Source: Sinohyriopsis cumingii (Eukaryota > Mollusca > Bivalvia > Unionida > Unionidae). Taken from it: DNA of 64,000 nucleotides. The notes beneath the pieces were generated by a model. That model saw nothing but the letters and a program-made list of their open reading frames with translations, was not told the origin of the DNA and did no database searches. Position numbers and translations under genes: made by a program. The DNA lies in the NCBI GenBank assembly GCA_028554795.2, contig CM068842.1, forward strand, positions 55,149,860 to 55,213,859. Reading direction: 5' to 3'. Shown here piece by piece: positions 48,303 to 57,199 of the stretch (its first letter is position 1; every line of letters starts with the position of its first letter).

Positions 48303-48947
48303 ATGGAAGGACGAAAACTAGCTTTAGTGCCTTACAAACGATGGATGGAATAGCATCGGTGGCAAGAACAACGCACCCCGCATTTACCTCCCAATCCCAA
48401 TTTGAGCGAGATGTCCCAGTTACAACACGAATTGCAATCCTTGATGGATCGCCAAGATTTGTCCGAAACAGAAAAATCGCAAAAGTACGGTCAACTCTTG
48501 CAACGACTGCAACTCTTTCACCAGAAAGCTTTAGACGAAACAGCTCTACCCACTCTGAAAGATTTTAAGACCTTGATGAAAAGTCCAACACCATCACCAG
48601 TACCAGTACCAGTACCAGTACCACCAGTACCCGTGACCAAGACAGAAAAAGGAGAAGAAGAAGAAGGGTTTCAAACTCCACCAGAAAAAGTACGCAAGTT
48701 AACAACACCACCTACCTCCAGAATTGGATGGATTAAAAAGATGATGGCCACCCCTTCTTCCTCACAAGAGAAAAAGAAAGTGAAGACAGAAGTGAAGACA
48801 GAAGTGAAACAAGAACCGATATCCCCCGCTCAGACATCCTCCTCCTCTTCGACACCTATTGCCGGTCGCACACGCAAAGCCTTGCAATCCAAGAAAATAC
48901 CCCAAGAGAAAAAGAGTAGCCTCTTCCAAGAGTGGGTGCCTTATTAA
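48303..48947 (+). pseudogene. Pro-Val-repeat, Lys-rich protein (C, early nonsense)
   Basis: TAC to TAG at 48351-48353 (codon 17). Downstream the frame is open to 48947 and includes the DLSETEKSQ codons, the PV tract, IGWIKKMM and KTEVKTEVKQEP. An internal ATG at 48411 could give a 178-residue product. This gene is damaged in all three elements, by three different lesions. Confidence 0.7.
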
Positions 48948-48970
48948 CACACCAATCAACACAAAAAAAA

Positions 48971-50080
48971 ATGGAAAAAGTCTTAGCCAGCATTTACTAC
49001 GATCCCTCCCATCCTGCAGGTTACGCAGGAGTTCAAAAATTGTATCGTGCTGCCAAAACGCGACTGAAAAGTCTCCGTTTACCTCAAGTGCAACGATGGT
49101 TACAAGAACAAGCTACCTACACTTTACACAAACCCATTCGACGCAAGTTTGCCAGAAGTCGCACCCGAGTGGAAGGCATCGATCATCAATGGCAAGCCGA
49201 TTTAGCCGATGTCTCTCATTTGGCCAGCTACAATCGTGGTTACAAATATTTGTTCTGTGTCATCGACGTCTTTTTCAAATTTGCTTGGGTCGTGCCCTTG
49301 ACTTCCAAATCGAGCAGCGAGTTAGTGCGAGCCCTGCAACGGGTGTTGAAACAAAGCGGTCGTCACCCTCTTCGATGGCAAACGGACAAAGGAACCGAAT
49401 TTCTGAACCAAGCTTTCCAAAAAGAATTAAAGAAACGTGACATTCATTTTTTTACCACCGAGAATCCCGAAACCAAAGCCAGCATCGTGGAACGTTTTCA
49501 ACGCACTTTGAAAGAACGCATGTGGAAATATTTTACGCATCACCACACTCTGAAGTACATCGACATCTTACCGCACCTTGTGCAAGCGTACAACCAATCT
49601 TACCATCGAAGCATCGGACGTGCCCCGCAAGACGTGACCCCCGAGAACGAAGTGTTGGTGTTTGAGCGCCTGTTCGGTACGTCCCCGACGAGGGATGTCC
49701 CTAAGAAAAGTGGAGAGTTGACCGTAGGAGATTGGGTGCGCATTGGCAAAACCAAACGCACTTTCGACAAAGGTTACTTACCTAACTGGACGACCGAATT
49801 GTTTCGCGTCACTGGACGAGTGCATGGCCGTCATCCTACCGTCTATAAATTGGAAGACATGAACGGAGAAGTACTCAAAGGAACGTTTTATTTGCCCGAG
49901 TTACAACGTGTCACCAAAAAAGAAGACGACGTGTACGACATCGAAAGCATTCTCGAACGCAGAATCCGTAAAGTGGGCAAGCGACGTGTCAAAGAAGTCA
50001 AAGTACGTTGGAAAGGATATCCACCCAGTTTTGATTCTTGGATCGACGCTTCGCAAGTCATCGACTATAAAAAGAAGTGA
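48971..50080 (+). CDS. int: Retroviral-type integrase with chromodomain (C)
   Basis: 369 residues, intact. DDE residues in QADLAD, QTDKGTEF and KASIVERFQ; C-terminal chromodomain VRWKGYPPSFDSW. Substitutions relative to A are few (for example FFKFAWVV for FSKFAWVV). Confidence 0.95.
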   Translation: MEKVLASIYYDPSHPAGYAGVQKLYRAAKTRLKSLRLPQVQRWLQEQATYTLHKPIRRKFARSRTRVEGIDHQWQADLADVSHLASYNRGYKYLFCVIDVFFKFAWVVPLTSKSSSELVRALQRVLKQSGRHPLRWQTDKGTEFLNQAFQKELKKRDIHFFTTENPETKASIVERFQRTLKERMWKYFTHHHTLKYIDILPHLVQAYNQSYHRSIGRAPQDVTPENEVLVFERLFGTSPTRDVPKKSGELTVGDWVRIGKTKRTFDKGYLPNWTTELFRVTGRVHGRHPTVYKLEDMNGEVLKGTFYLPELQRVTKKEDDVYDIESILERRIRKVGKRRVKEVKVRWKGYPPSFDSWIDASQVIDYKKK

Positions 50081-50085
50081 CCATC

Positions 50086-50496
50086 ATGCCCTTTCACACA
50101 GCAGACGCAGCTACGTCGACCACTCCTTCTTCCCCTAGTTCTTCTGTGCAAGATTTACAAAAACAACCCTTGTGGGTGTGGTGTGGAGAACGTGTGCCTA
50201 AAACGCAAATCGTCTTTTTCTGCCAAATCTTCGTGGTGTATTGTGTCATCGGGGCAGCCATCGCCAATTTGAGTTTGCAACAAGGAGACAAACAATTGTG
50301 GACCATTTTATTGAGCAGTTGCATCGGTTACCTGCTTCCCAATCCCTCCCTGAAATTCTCCTCGAACGGGAACGTTGTGTCCAGTGCCAGTGCCAGTCAC
50401 CACTCCAACAACAACCAGAACCCCATTTTGGGCGGAGACACGCCTCTGACGTCCAGTAATATCCCCTCGGACAGCCACAGAACTCTAGAATTATGA
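50086..50496 (+). CDS. Two-span small membrane protein (C)
   Basis: 136 residues from the first ATG (50086), intact. Spans IVFFCQIFVVYCVIGAAI and WTILLSSCIGYLLP. The Ser-rich tail is shorter than in A and B. The stop overlaps the next ATG. Confidence 0.7.
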   Translation: MPFHTADAATSTTPSSPSSSVQDLQKQPLWVWCGERVPKTQIVFFCQIFVVYCVIGAAIANLSLQQGDKQLWTILLSSCIGYLLPNPSLKFSSNGNVVSSASASHHSNNNQNPILGGDTPLTSSNIPSDSHRTLEL

Positions 50497-51428
50497 GTCA
50501 CGAAAACCAATTTTACTTGACCTTACCCAGTGACAGTTCCATGGAGGTGTTTCCCAATAACACGTTGTGCTGTTACACGGCCAAATTACCTCAAGCCATC
50601 CCCTTAGATCACGAAGCCCATTGGGAAGTGGCTTTAGTAGAAATGATTCACCCGACCCAAGTCCTCAATGTCCTTCCCAATCAAAATAAATTTGATGTGG
50701 AAGTTCATGACGAACAAATGCAACAGTACTTGGATACCCATAGCAAATATGACAAGAAAACCCGTACACCAAATCTAAAGTGGACCACCTATCACTTGTT
50801 CATTCCCCCAGGCTATTATTTTAGTGGTCAACATTTGGTCAACACCATAGCCACCAGGTTTAATGGTGTGTTTCTGAAAGCTTTGGAAAGTGTCAAAAAA
50901 AGTGTCACCCTGGAGTACCACAAAACATCTCGTCGCTTCCTGATAAAATTTCCTGAGGGGCCCAAAATCATGTCTTTCTTATTTTGTCCTGAATTGTTTG
51001 ACATGTTGGGCGGTGACATGGAGCTGAGGAAGAAAGTAGAACAACAAAAAGGCGAATTACTAGTCATTTCTGACAACGATACTTTTGCCAAGTATTTTCG
51101 TACCCCGGTAGAACTGAACCAAGGACTAAATTTGATGTTCGTGTACTCCGATGTGGTGGAGTATAACGTGGTGGGACACACCTCTGTGCCGTTACTGCGT
51201 GTCATTCCTTTCAAAGTGGATTCTGCCGCAAACGCTGACGAGGAAGGTGGAAACACTTACCACGTCCACCGCGAATTTGTCCATCCTCACTATTTACCTG
51301 TCAGCAAGTCGTATTTGGACACGGTCAACATTACTATAAAAGGAGATTTAGGACAAAATATTCCATTCACCAAAGGAAAAGTCACGGTGAAACTCCATTT
51401 TCGAAAACGGTTTTCTCACGACTCGTAA
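50493..51428 (+). CDS. Minor capsid (penton-like) protein candidate (C, divergent middle)
   Basis: 311 residues, intact. The first 60 and last 100 residues nearly match A/B. The middle differs in many residues and in length (for example RRFLIKFPEGPKIMSF against RRFLMKFERSKIVSI, and a four-residue insertion in total). Confidence 0.7.
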   Translation: MSHENQFYLTLPSDSSMEVFPNNTLCCYTAKLPQAIPLDHEAHWEVALVEMIHPTQVLNVLPNQNKFDVEVHDEQMQQYLDTHSKYDKKTRTPNLKWTTYHLFIPPGYYFSGQHLVNTIATRFNGVFLKALESVKKSVTLEYHKTSRRFLIKFPEGPKIMSFLFCPELFDMLGGDMELRKKVEQQKGELLVISDNDTFAKYFRTPVELNQGLNLMFVYSDVVEYNVVGHTSVPLLRVIPFKVDSAANADEEGGNTYHVHREFVHPHYLPVSKSYLDTVNITIKGDLGQNIPFTKGKVTVKLHFRKRFSHDS

Positions 51429-51435
51429 GTAAGTC

Positions 51436-51852
51436 ATGTATCCAGTGTACCGAGGGGTTGCACGACAGCGAGGACACGGCTTAGGAGACATGTTAAAATC
51501 GGCCTTTCGTTCGGTGGCCCCAGTCTTGAAACCGATGGTGACACGCGGATTGCACGCCTTGAAAGATGCGGCACTGACGCAAGGCAAAGAATTTCTCCAA
51601 AATGTCATCATCGACAAACAAAACCCTAAAGAAGCCTTCATGAGGGCTGGCAAAAATGTCTTGCTGCAAACGGGCAAAGACATTTTGGGCCGACGAGACA
51701 CACCTATAAATGTTCTGCACGCTACCGAGTCAGGCATTCAGCAAGGACAAGGCAGAAAGAGACGACGAAGAAAACACCCTTTCACCAGACTTCAAGCGAG
51801 AAAGGCTAAGAAAAGAAGAACCGTTCGAGACTTAGACGTTTTCGATTATTGA
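51436..51852 (+). CDS. Basic pVI-like virion protein candidate (C)
   Basis: 138 residues, intact. Only a few changes from A (GRRDTPINVLH). Confidence 0.65.
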   Translation: MYPVYRGVARQRGHGLGDMLKSAFRSVAPVLKPMVTRGLHALKDAALTQGKEFLQNVIIDKQNPKEAFMRAGKNVLLQTGKDILGRRDTPINVLHATESGIQQGQGRKRRRRKHPFTRLQARKAKKRRTVRDLDVFDY

Positions 51853-51866
51853 AACACAGAGAAAAA

Positions 51867-53166
51867 ATGATGCACCGAGAGTCTTGCGCTTGTTCCAAGA
51901 CGGAACTGGATCTGTTTGCCATGCCCCCCCACCATGATGACGATGCAAGAATCTCAATGGGTGGAATTTCATCCCGTCTCCTCATTGACAGCCTCAGCTC
52001 CCATCGAGTTTGAAATCAAAGGACAGCCCGAAGATTACATCGATCTGAATAGCAGTAACTTGTACTTGAAAGTCAAAGTTCTAGATAAGGATGATGGTGC
52101 AGTAGATGACACTGAGAATATAGCTCCCGTCAACAATTTCATGCATTCCTTGTTTAGTGGAGTGGACTTGTACTTGAATAACAAACTGGTCAGCAGCAGC
52201 ATGGATACTTACCATTACCGTGCCTACCTGGAAAATCTCTTGACGTACGGAATAGATGCCAAGGATACCCATCTCAATGCTTGTGTGCTGTGGGAACCTG
52301 ACGAAGCGGGCAAGTTCGACCTTGTAGATGGAACCAATAGCGGCTTTGAGCAAAGAGAACTCAAAATCTTAGATAAGAAGAGTTTAGAACTGATGGATCG
52401 TTTGCATTTGGACATGTGGTTGCAAGAGAAATATTTGCTGAACGGAGTCAATGTCCGCTTGAGACTGAATCGTAGCAGTACCGCTTTCCATTTGTTGGCT
52501 GAGGATGCTAAGGCTCCTAAAAGCAAAATCGAAGAGGCCAAACTCTACGTACGACGCGTGGAAGTGTTACCCAAAGTAGGTAACGACATCAGTCAAACGT
52601 TGAGCAGAACGACCGCCAAGTATCCCATACGACGCGTGGAAGTGAAAACGTTCACCATTCCCGTTGGACATCATTCCATGATCGAAGATCATCTGTTCCA
52701 AGGACAGCTACCCAAACGTTTGATCCTTGGTATGGTCTCGAATTCAGCCTTCAACGGAGCCTTCGCTCAAAATCCTTTCAACTTTCAACACTTTAACGTG
52801 AAGAAAATCGAAGTCAGTCGCGATGGCAAAACCTTGTGTACCCGACCTTTCGAACCTGACTTTAAAGAGAAGAATTACTTGAGATCGTACTTGTCCCTGT
52901 ACGAAGCCACCGGACAGTTAGGAACCAACACCAGTCACGGTATTACGTACGAGGATTATGCAGGAGGCTACGCTTTGTGGGCTTTCGATTTCACTCCAGA
53001 CCAAGGCAGCGACGAGGGACATTTCCACCCTATAAAATCAGGCCAGATTCGTGTGGAACTTCAGTTTGCAGAACCACTGAAAGAGACAGTGAACGTCATC
53101 CTGTATGCAGAATTCGATAATACCATAGAAATCAACAGTTTGAGAGAAGTCATCCTAGATTACTAG
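51867..53166 (+). CDS. mcp: Major capsid protein (C, N-terminal frameshift, alternative start)
   Basis: The upstream ATG (51867) used in A and B leads out of frame because the C run near 51924-51931 is longer. The capsid frame is open from ATG 51934 (in CCACCATGATG, good context), giving 410 residues that start MMTMQESQWVEF. The loss of about 23 N-terminal residues may be tolerated, or the upstream start may never have been essential. Loops near residues 50-60, 130-155 and 195-210 differ strongly from A/B; the rest is conserved. Confidence 0.88.
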
Positions 53167-53171
53167 AAACC

Positions 53172-53648
53172 ATGGAAGACTGTTGTCCCTCTTTAGCTAG
53201 TGGAGAAACTTTGGAGATGGAATGTGAGGAAAAAGAAGAAGTGATCATGATGAAGTCGAGATGGCCAGAACAAGAAGCCCATTTAGTCTCCTGTTTTGCC
53301 AAACACTTGGTTGACAAAATGACGGAATTGATCAAGAAAAATTGTTATGGATGTCAAAACGATCATCCCAGTCAAATTCAACACGATAAATGCCTGATGT
53401 TGAGTCAAGAAGAAAAATTGGACGAGTATCTGGACGAAGCTTGGAGTCTCATCTCGAACAAAGACGTGTTGCACCAGTGGTATAAAGACTTGCGTGAACA
53501 TTCTTGTCCACCATTAACCACTCAAGAGATCCATCGTATCGAAGCTCTCCTAAATCAGAGTGAGGAAACAGAACGAATAACCGTTTATTCGTCAGACCTT
53601 TTCAAGCAAAAAGTCAGGATCGAATTGACGACTTATTATTACCTGTGA
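53172..53648 (+). CDS. Small acidic protein upstream of protease (C only)
   Basis: 158 residues starting MEDCCPSLASGETLEMECEE. An acidic N-terminus is followed by helical segments and CYGCQNDHPSQIQHDKC, a possible metal-binding cluster. It ends four bases into the protease reading frame region. Only the first dozen codons survive in A and B. Unrecognised. Confidence 0.6.
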   Translation: MEDCCPSLASGETLEMECEEKEEVIMMKSRWPEQEAHLVSCFAKHLVDKMTELIKKNCYGCQNDHPSQIQHDKCLMLSQEEKLDEYLDEAWSLISNKDVLHQWYKDLREHSCPPLTTQEIHRIEALLNQSEETERITVYSSDLFKQKVRIELTTYYYL

Positions 53649-53665
53649 AGAAGAAAACAACACAA

Positions 53666-54226
53666 ATGGATACCCGGGAACTTTATTACCTTTTGAACCA
53701 CAGTTCGTATACGGCTTCTTGGAATCCTGTCGTCTGTGCTAAAGATGAACTCCCTCATCGCAAACCTAAAGACCATCAAGCTTACGTGATCAACACGGAC
53801 GACAGTCATCTCCCAGGAACCCACTGGGTAGCCGTCTACTTTCCTCAAGAAGGATGTGTGGAATATTTCGATTCGTACGGATTGCCCCCTTTGGAAGACG
53901 ATATCATTGACTTTATGAGAAGAAATGCTCAAACCACCCGATTCAATAATGTGAAATTACAAGGCACAGATTCCTTGGTGTGTGGACAGTACTGTGTGTA
54001 TTTTCTGCATCATCGCAGCCTGGGCTATTCCTTAGAACATTTAGTGACTCATTTCGATCCTCGTTCTTCTGCTAGAAACGATGTGAAAGTAGATCGATGG
54101 TTTTGTGACCATTATGCTTATCTTTTGTCTCAAGCTAGGAAACGTAGTGTCCATCAATGGCCTAATGATTTCCAACAGTGGAAATCACAATTTCATTCAC
54201 AACGTTGTCAGCCCTGTTTAAAGTAG
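53666..54226 (+). CDS. pro: Adenain-type cysteine protease (C only)
   Basis: 186 residues; processes capsid and core proteins during virion maturation. Catalytic pattern of the adenovirus-protease/Ulp1 fold: H53 in GTHWVAVYF, D69 in YFDSYG, oxyanion Q99 in KLQGTDSLVCG and C110 in CGQYCVYFL. The size fits Polinton proteases. Start: first ATG (53666); seven earlier codons begin with a non-ATG. Completely deleted in A and B. Confidence 0.92.
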   Translation: MDTRELYYLLNHSSYTASWNPVVCAKDELPHRKPKDHQAYVINTDDSHLPGTHWVAVYFPQEGCVEYFDSYGLPPLEDDIIDFMRRNAQTTRFNNVKLQGTDSLVCGQYCVYFLHHRSLGYSLEHLVTHFDPRSSARNDVKVDRWFCDHYAYLLSQARKRSVHQWPNDFQQWKSQFHSQRCQPCLK

Positions 54227-54469
54227 ATTGTCCATTGAGATAAAAATGTTTGTGATTTGAAAAAATTGTTTGATGTTATAGTGTTGGATTATTGTTAAGA
54301 ATGTTAGAGTTGTTGTTTAGTGTTAAGTGATTTTTGAATAAAAAATGTTGTGTTTTGAAAAAAATGTCTTTGTCTTTTGTTTAGCTATAAGAATGTTGGA
54401 TTGATGCTCTTTCATTTTTTACTATCCCTCTCATGACACTCACTAAACGTTGCGACTCGAAAACCGTGT
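54227..54469 (+). other. AT-rich 3' region after protease (C)
   Basis: Single copy of the repeat duplicated in A, with AATAAA near 54337. No gene. Confidence 0.6.
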
Positions 54470-54499
54470 GGGGGATGTTTTCCTTCACGTCCGCGCTTT
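54470..54499 (+). promoter_or_regulatory. Right-end promoter module, R1 (C)
   Basis: GGGGGATGTTTTCC plus TTCACGTCCGCGCTTT, about 64 bp before the R1 ATG. Confidence 0.75.
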
Positions 54500-54562
54500 G
54501 ACTTTAAGAACCGGGGTTGTTCCCAGTCTAACCATCCATTGTCGACTCATCCTCTTAAGAAG

Positions 54563-54755
54563 ATGTGCTCCAAACTAGCTAAACTCAACGAAGCCTACGT
54601 GAATTTGCATAGGGTCAGACACAGTCTGATACCGAAGCCAGAAGAAATAGAGAATGTGAGAATGTTAAAAATCACTGAAGACCTGATAGAAGAGCTCTTC
54701 AGAGAAGAAATGAACAGGGAAAAAGAAGAATGGACAGAGAAGTACAGACTTCAAA

Positions 54756-54795
<40 letters not shown>

Positions 54796-54922
54796 ACCTG
54801 AAGCTGACAGAGGCTTTGTCGATTGTCGTATCGACACCAAAGAGTTCTTCTTCTCTTTCCGAAGAAGCAGACCTATCGCCAGAAAGTCTATCCTCAGAGG
54901 ACATCGCATTCTTAGAAACTAA
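54563..54922 (+). CDS. R1: small Gln-rich coiled-coil protein (C)
   Basis: 119 residues, intact. Slightly different polyglutamine composition from A; same RSILRGHRILRN end. Unrecognised. Confidence 0.7.
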
Positions 54923-54950
54923 AAAAGAATGCCATAGCAAACAAAAAAAC

Positions 54951-54966
54951 AGCCCTTTTCAGGGCT
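54951..54966 (+). terminator. Histone-type 3' stem-loop of R1 (C)
   Basis: AGCCCTTTTCAGGGCT followed by ACCCC and AGAAAAGAAA, 28 bp after the stop. Confidence 0.8.
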
Positions 54967-54974
54967 ACCCCAAT

Positions 54975-55350
54975 ACTCTAGAAAAGAAATAACGATCGAT
55001 TTGCCAAAATGTGTAGGTAGAGTAGTGTGAAAATAAACACTAACTCTTTTTCAAAAAATGTGAGGGTATGTGTTTGTGTATAAGATTGTGTGTTTGTGTG
55101 TTTGTAAGTAATAAAGTAGGTTGGTGTGGATAGTAGATTAAAATGATGTTTGTTTTTTTTGGGCTGTTTGAGGTGTATATTTGGAGTTAGATTGGATTGC
55201 TTTGCGTATGTGGATAGTCTATTGAAGTGATTTATAAAAATTTTACAATAGTGATGGGTAGCATAAAAAAGTGAGCGAGTGTTTCTTTTAGGTCCGCGCG
55301 TTGCTGTTTTTTTTTCGGGTCATGATCTAGGTAAGATCAATTTTATGTTA
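54975..55350 (+). other. Noncoding spacer R1-R2 (C)
   Basis: Same layout as in A: GT-rich, AGGTCCGCGCGTTG near 55290 and the GATCTAGGTAAGATC palindrome near 55324. Confidence 0.6.
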
Positions 55351-55353
55351 TTA

Positions 55354-55392
55354 GGGGATGTTTTCCATCACGTCCGCGCTTTCACTATAAAT
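55354..55392 (+). promoter_or_regulatory. Right-end promoter module and TATA, R2 (C)
   Basis: Module 55354-55382, CACTATAAATTG directly after, 60 bp before the ATG. Confidence 0.8.
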
Positions 55393-55448
55393 TGAAACTC
55401 GCTGGGCAGTCTAGTTACCCTTGTTGATTGATCAACACAGCCAGAAGA

Positions 55449-55757
55449 ATGAATAGCAGAATAGTGAAACTGTTAGAACTCCAGATGCACCTGGAATATG
55501 CCAGGCGCATAGTAAACGAACTATCAGCGGAGGCTATCGTAGAAGAAGCAAGAATGAAGAAAGAAGAGGAGGAGAGAAGAGAGAGGGAAGAAGAGGAAAA
55601 GAAAAGAGAAGAGAGGATGTCGTTCAATATTCCCGAGACGGAGGATTGGGGTGTTGAAGCGAATCATCCACCCTCTGCGCTCCCCAGAAGAAAGGTGAAA
55701 GAAGACTGGGGAAGAAGATGCGTGTGTGGCGCCAGGCCAGGACGGTGCAACCATTAG
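55449..55757 (+). CDS. R2: coiled-coil protein (C)
   Basis: 102 residues from the first ATG. The N-terminal helix (VKLLELQMHLEYARRIVNEL), EEERREREEEEKK coiled coil, SFNIPETEDW and CVCGARPGRC end. Closest to B. Confidence 0.65.
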   Translation: MNSRIVKLLELQMHLEYARRIVNELSAEAIVEEARMKKEEEERREREEEEKKREERMSFNIPETEDWGVEANHPPSALPRRKVKEDWGRRCVCGARPGRCNH

Positions 55758-55798
55758 ATAAGTGCATCAGGAGTTCAAAAAAAAAAAAAAAAACCAAC

Positions 55799-55814
55799 AG
55801 CCCTTTTCAGGGCT
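55799..55814 (+). terminator. Histone-type 3' stem-loop of R2 (C)
   Basis: AGCCCTTTTCAGGGCT followed by ACCCA and AGAAAAGAAA. Confidence 0.8.
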
Positions 55815-56045
55815 ACCCAATACTCTAGAAAAGAAATAACTATTAATTTGCCAATGTGCTTAGGTAGAGTAGTGTGTATATAAACACTAACTCTTCTTTA
55901 AAAAATGTGAGAGTATGTGTTTGTGTGTTTGTGTTTGTAAGAGTAAAGGTATGTTTGTGAGAATAGTAGATTATGGGTTTCTTTATTGTTTCTTAGCAAA
56001 TGTGGAGAGTATAGTTTGGGTTATATTATATGAAATGAAAAAGTA

Positions 56046-56154
56046 GGGGGATGTTTTCCTTCACGTCCGCGCGTTGTTCGGTCATGATCTAGGTAAGATC
56101 CATTTTATGTTTTAGGGGGATGTTTTCCATCACGTACGCGCTTTCAGTATAAAA
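56046..56154 (+). promoter_or_regulatory. Double right-end promoter module, R4 (C)
   Basis: Modules at 56046-56075 and 56115-56144, the palindrome between them and TATAAAA at 56148-56154, 52 bp before the ATG. Confidence 0.8.
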
Positions 56155-56205
56155 CTAACAGTGTTGGCCATTGGAACCCATTCTACGGAATAAGCAAACA
56201 AGAAG

Positions 56206-56802
56206 ATGCCAGCAGCTTCAGCTTTATACAACGATCTTATGGGAAGTTGGTATTGGATGGTGGATGGATTGAGTGTAGTAGAAAGGGTTGGACAGGAATG
56301 GAGGTATGCAGTGACAAAAGACTTCGTCTCAAGACAAGTAACCAGCCTCCACTTATCCGTAAATATTGTAAAAGAAATGATAGAGGATGAGGAGAAGAGA
56401 ATCAGAGGTTTAATTAACCCACCGTATGTCAAAGTGGGTAAGTTAAAAGAAGCGATAGATCATGTGACGAGTGCAAGGTTCTTTCTAGAAGACATTGTAG
56501 AATGGACAGATTGGTGTTTCGCGAAGTGGGGGTTAGAAAAACTTAAGAAAGCTGAAGAACTAATGAGGAATGTGCTGACCAAAGAGGTCAAGAAGATCAA
56601 AGAAAAGTGGTCCAATGAAAGAAAAGAAGAAGAAAATAGAAAAAAAAGGGATGAATTCGAAAAACTGAACACAAACTGGATGAAAATCCAAGAGAAGTTC
56701 CGGGCCATGGGCCACCCGGACTGGCTGCCGGAAACAGAAAAGAAAAAGAAGAAAGGAATGATGGACAAAATAAGAGGATGGTGGAAGAAGTTAAGAAGTT
56801 AA
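56206..56802 (+). CDS. R4: larger coiled-coil protein replacing R3 (C only)
   Basis: 198 residues. The N-terminal domain is not alignable to R3 (SALYNDLMGSWYWMVDGLSV, several Trp), followed by helical middle and a charged coiled coil (KIKEKWSNERKEEENRKKRD), ending GMMDKIRGWWKKLRS. The promoter, position, hairpin and C-terminal DKIR-WW peptide are the same as those of R3, so this is an alternative gene in the same slot. Unrecognised. Confidence 0.65.
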   Translation: MPAASALYNDLMGSWYWMVDGLSVVERVGQEWRYAVTKDFVSRQVTSLHLSVNIVKEMIEDEEKRIRGLINPPYVKVGKLKEAIDHVTSARFFLEDIVEWTDWCFAKWGLEKLKKAEELMRNVLTKEVKKIKEKWSNERKEEENRKKRDEFEKLNTNWMKIQEKFRAMGHPDWLPETEKKKKKGMMDKIRGWWKKLRS

Positions 56803-56820
56803 AAGAAGAAGAAGAAAAAC

Positions 56821-57193
56821 CCAAAGGCCCTTTTCAGGGCCAGCCATATATCTCGAAAAGAGATAGCCTTACCATTGCCTACCCCTTTTTTTATTTAGTT
56901 TTTTTTAAAAAAATAGAGACCCTCCCTGTTTCAATTTTACATAGACCCGATACAGACCCAGGGTTTTTTTGTCCATGTTAAATTTACATAGACCCTATAC
57001 AGACCCAGGGTGATTAATGTTAAATTTACATAGACCCTATACAGACCCAGGTTAAGTCTGTAATGCTAATTCCCATAGACCCTATATCGACCCACGATTT
57101 TTCTCCATGTTAAATTTACATAGACCCTATATCGACCCAGGGGTGTTTTTAATGCTAATTCCCATAGACCCTATAGTGCCCCACTTCACTACT
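56821..57193. repeat. Terminal inverted repeat of C, right
   Basis: Inverse of 37075-37447, ending GCCCCACTTCACTACT. Confidence 0.95.
56826..56841 (+). terminator. Histone-type 3' stem-loop of R4, in TIR (C)
   Basis: CCCAAA, then GGCCCTTTTCAGGGCC, then AGCCA and CGAAAAGAGATA. Confidence 0.85.
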
Positions 57194-57199
57194 ATTACC
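57194..57199. other. Target-site duplication of element C, right copy
   Basis: ATTACC, exact match to 37069-37074. Confidence 0.93.

Larger units (their letters stand above)
37075..57193 (+). mobile_element. Maverick/Polinton element C, complete ends, 20.1 kb
   Basis: The most complete of the three, with TIRs of 373 bp, a perfect ATTACC duplication, left-end genes L3-L2-L1, polB, the accessory block, the full core and an adenain-type protease. Lesions: polB (one nonsense), basic protein (frameshift), PV-repeat gene (nonsense at codon 17), capsid (frameshift in the first 20 codons). Everything else is open. It is the reference for what A and B have lost. Confidence 0.97.

Noticed and set aside
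37427..56841. The 16-bp hairpins as bacterial-type rho-independent terminators or plain palindromes
   Set aside because: They lack a T tract after the stem, have constant ACCCA and GAAAAGA flanks, and always keep the same strand relative to a gene. The histone-type signal explains this better.
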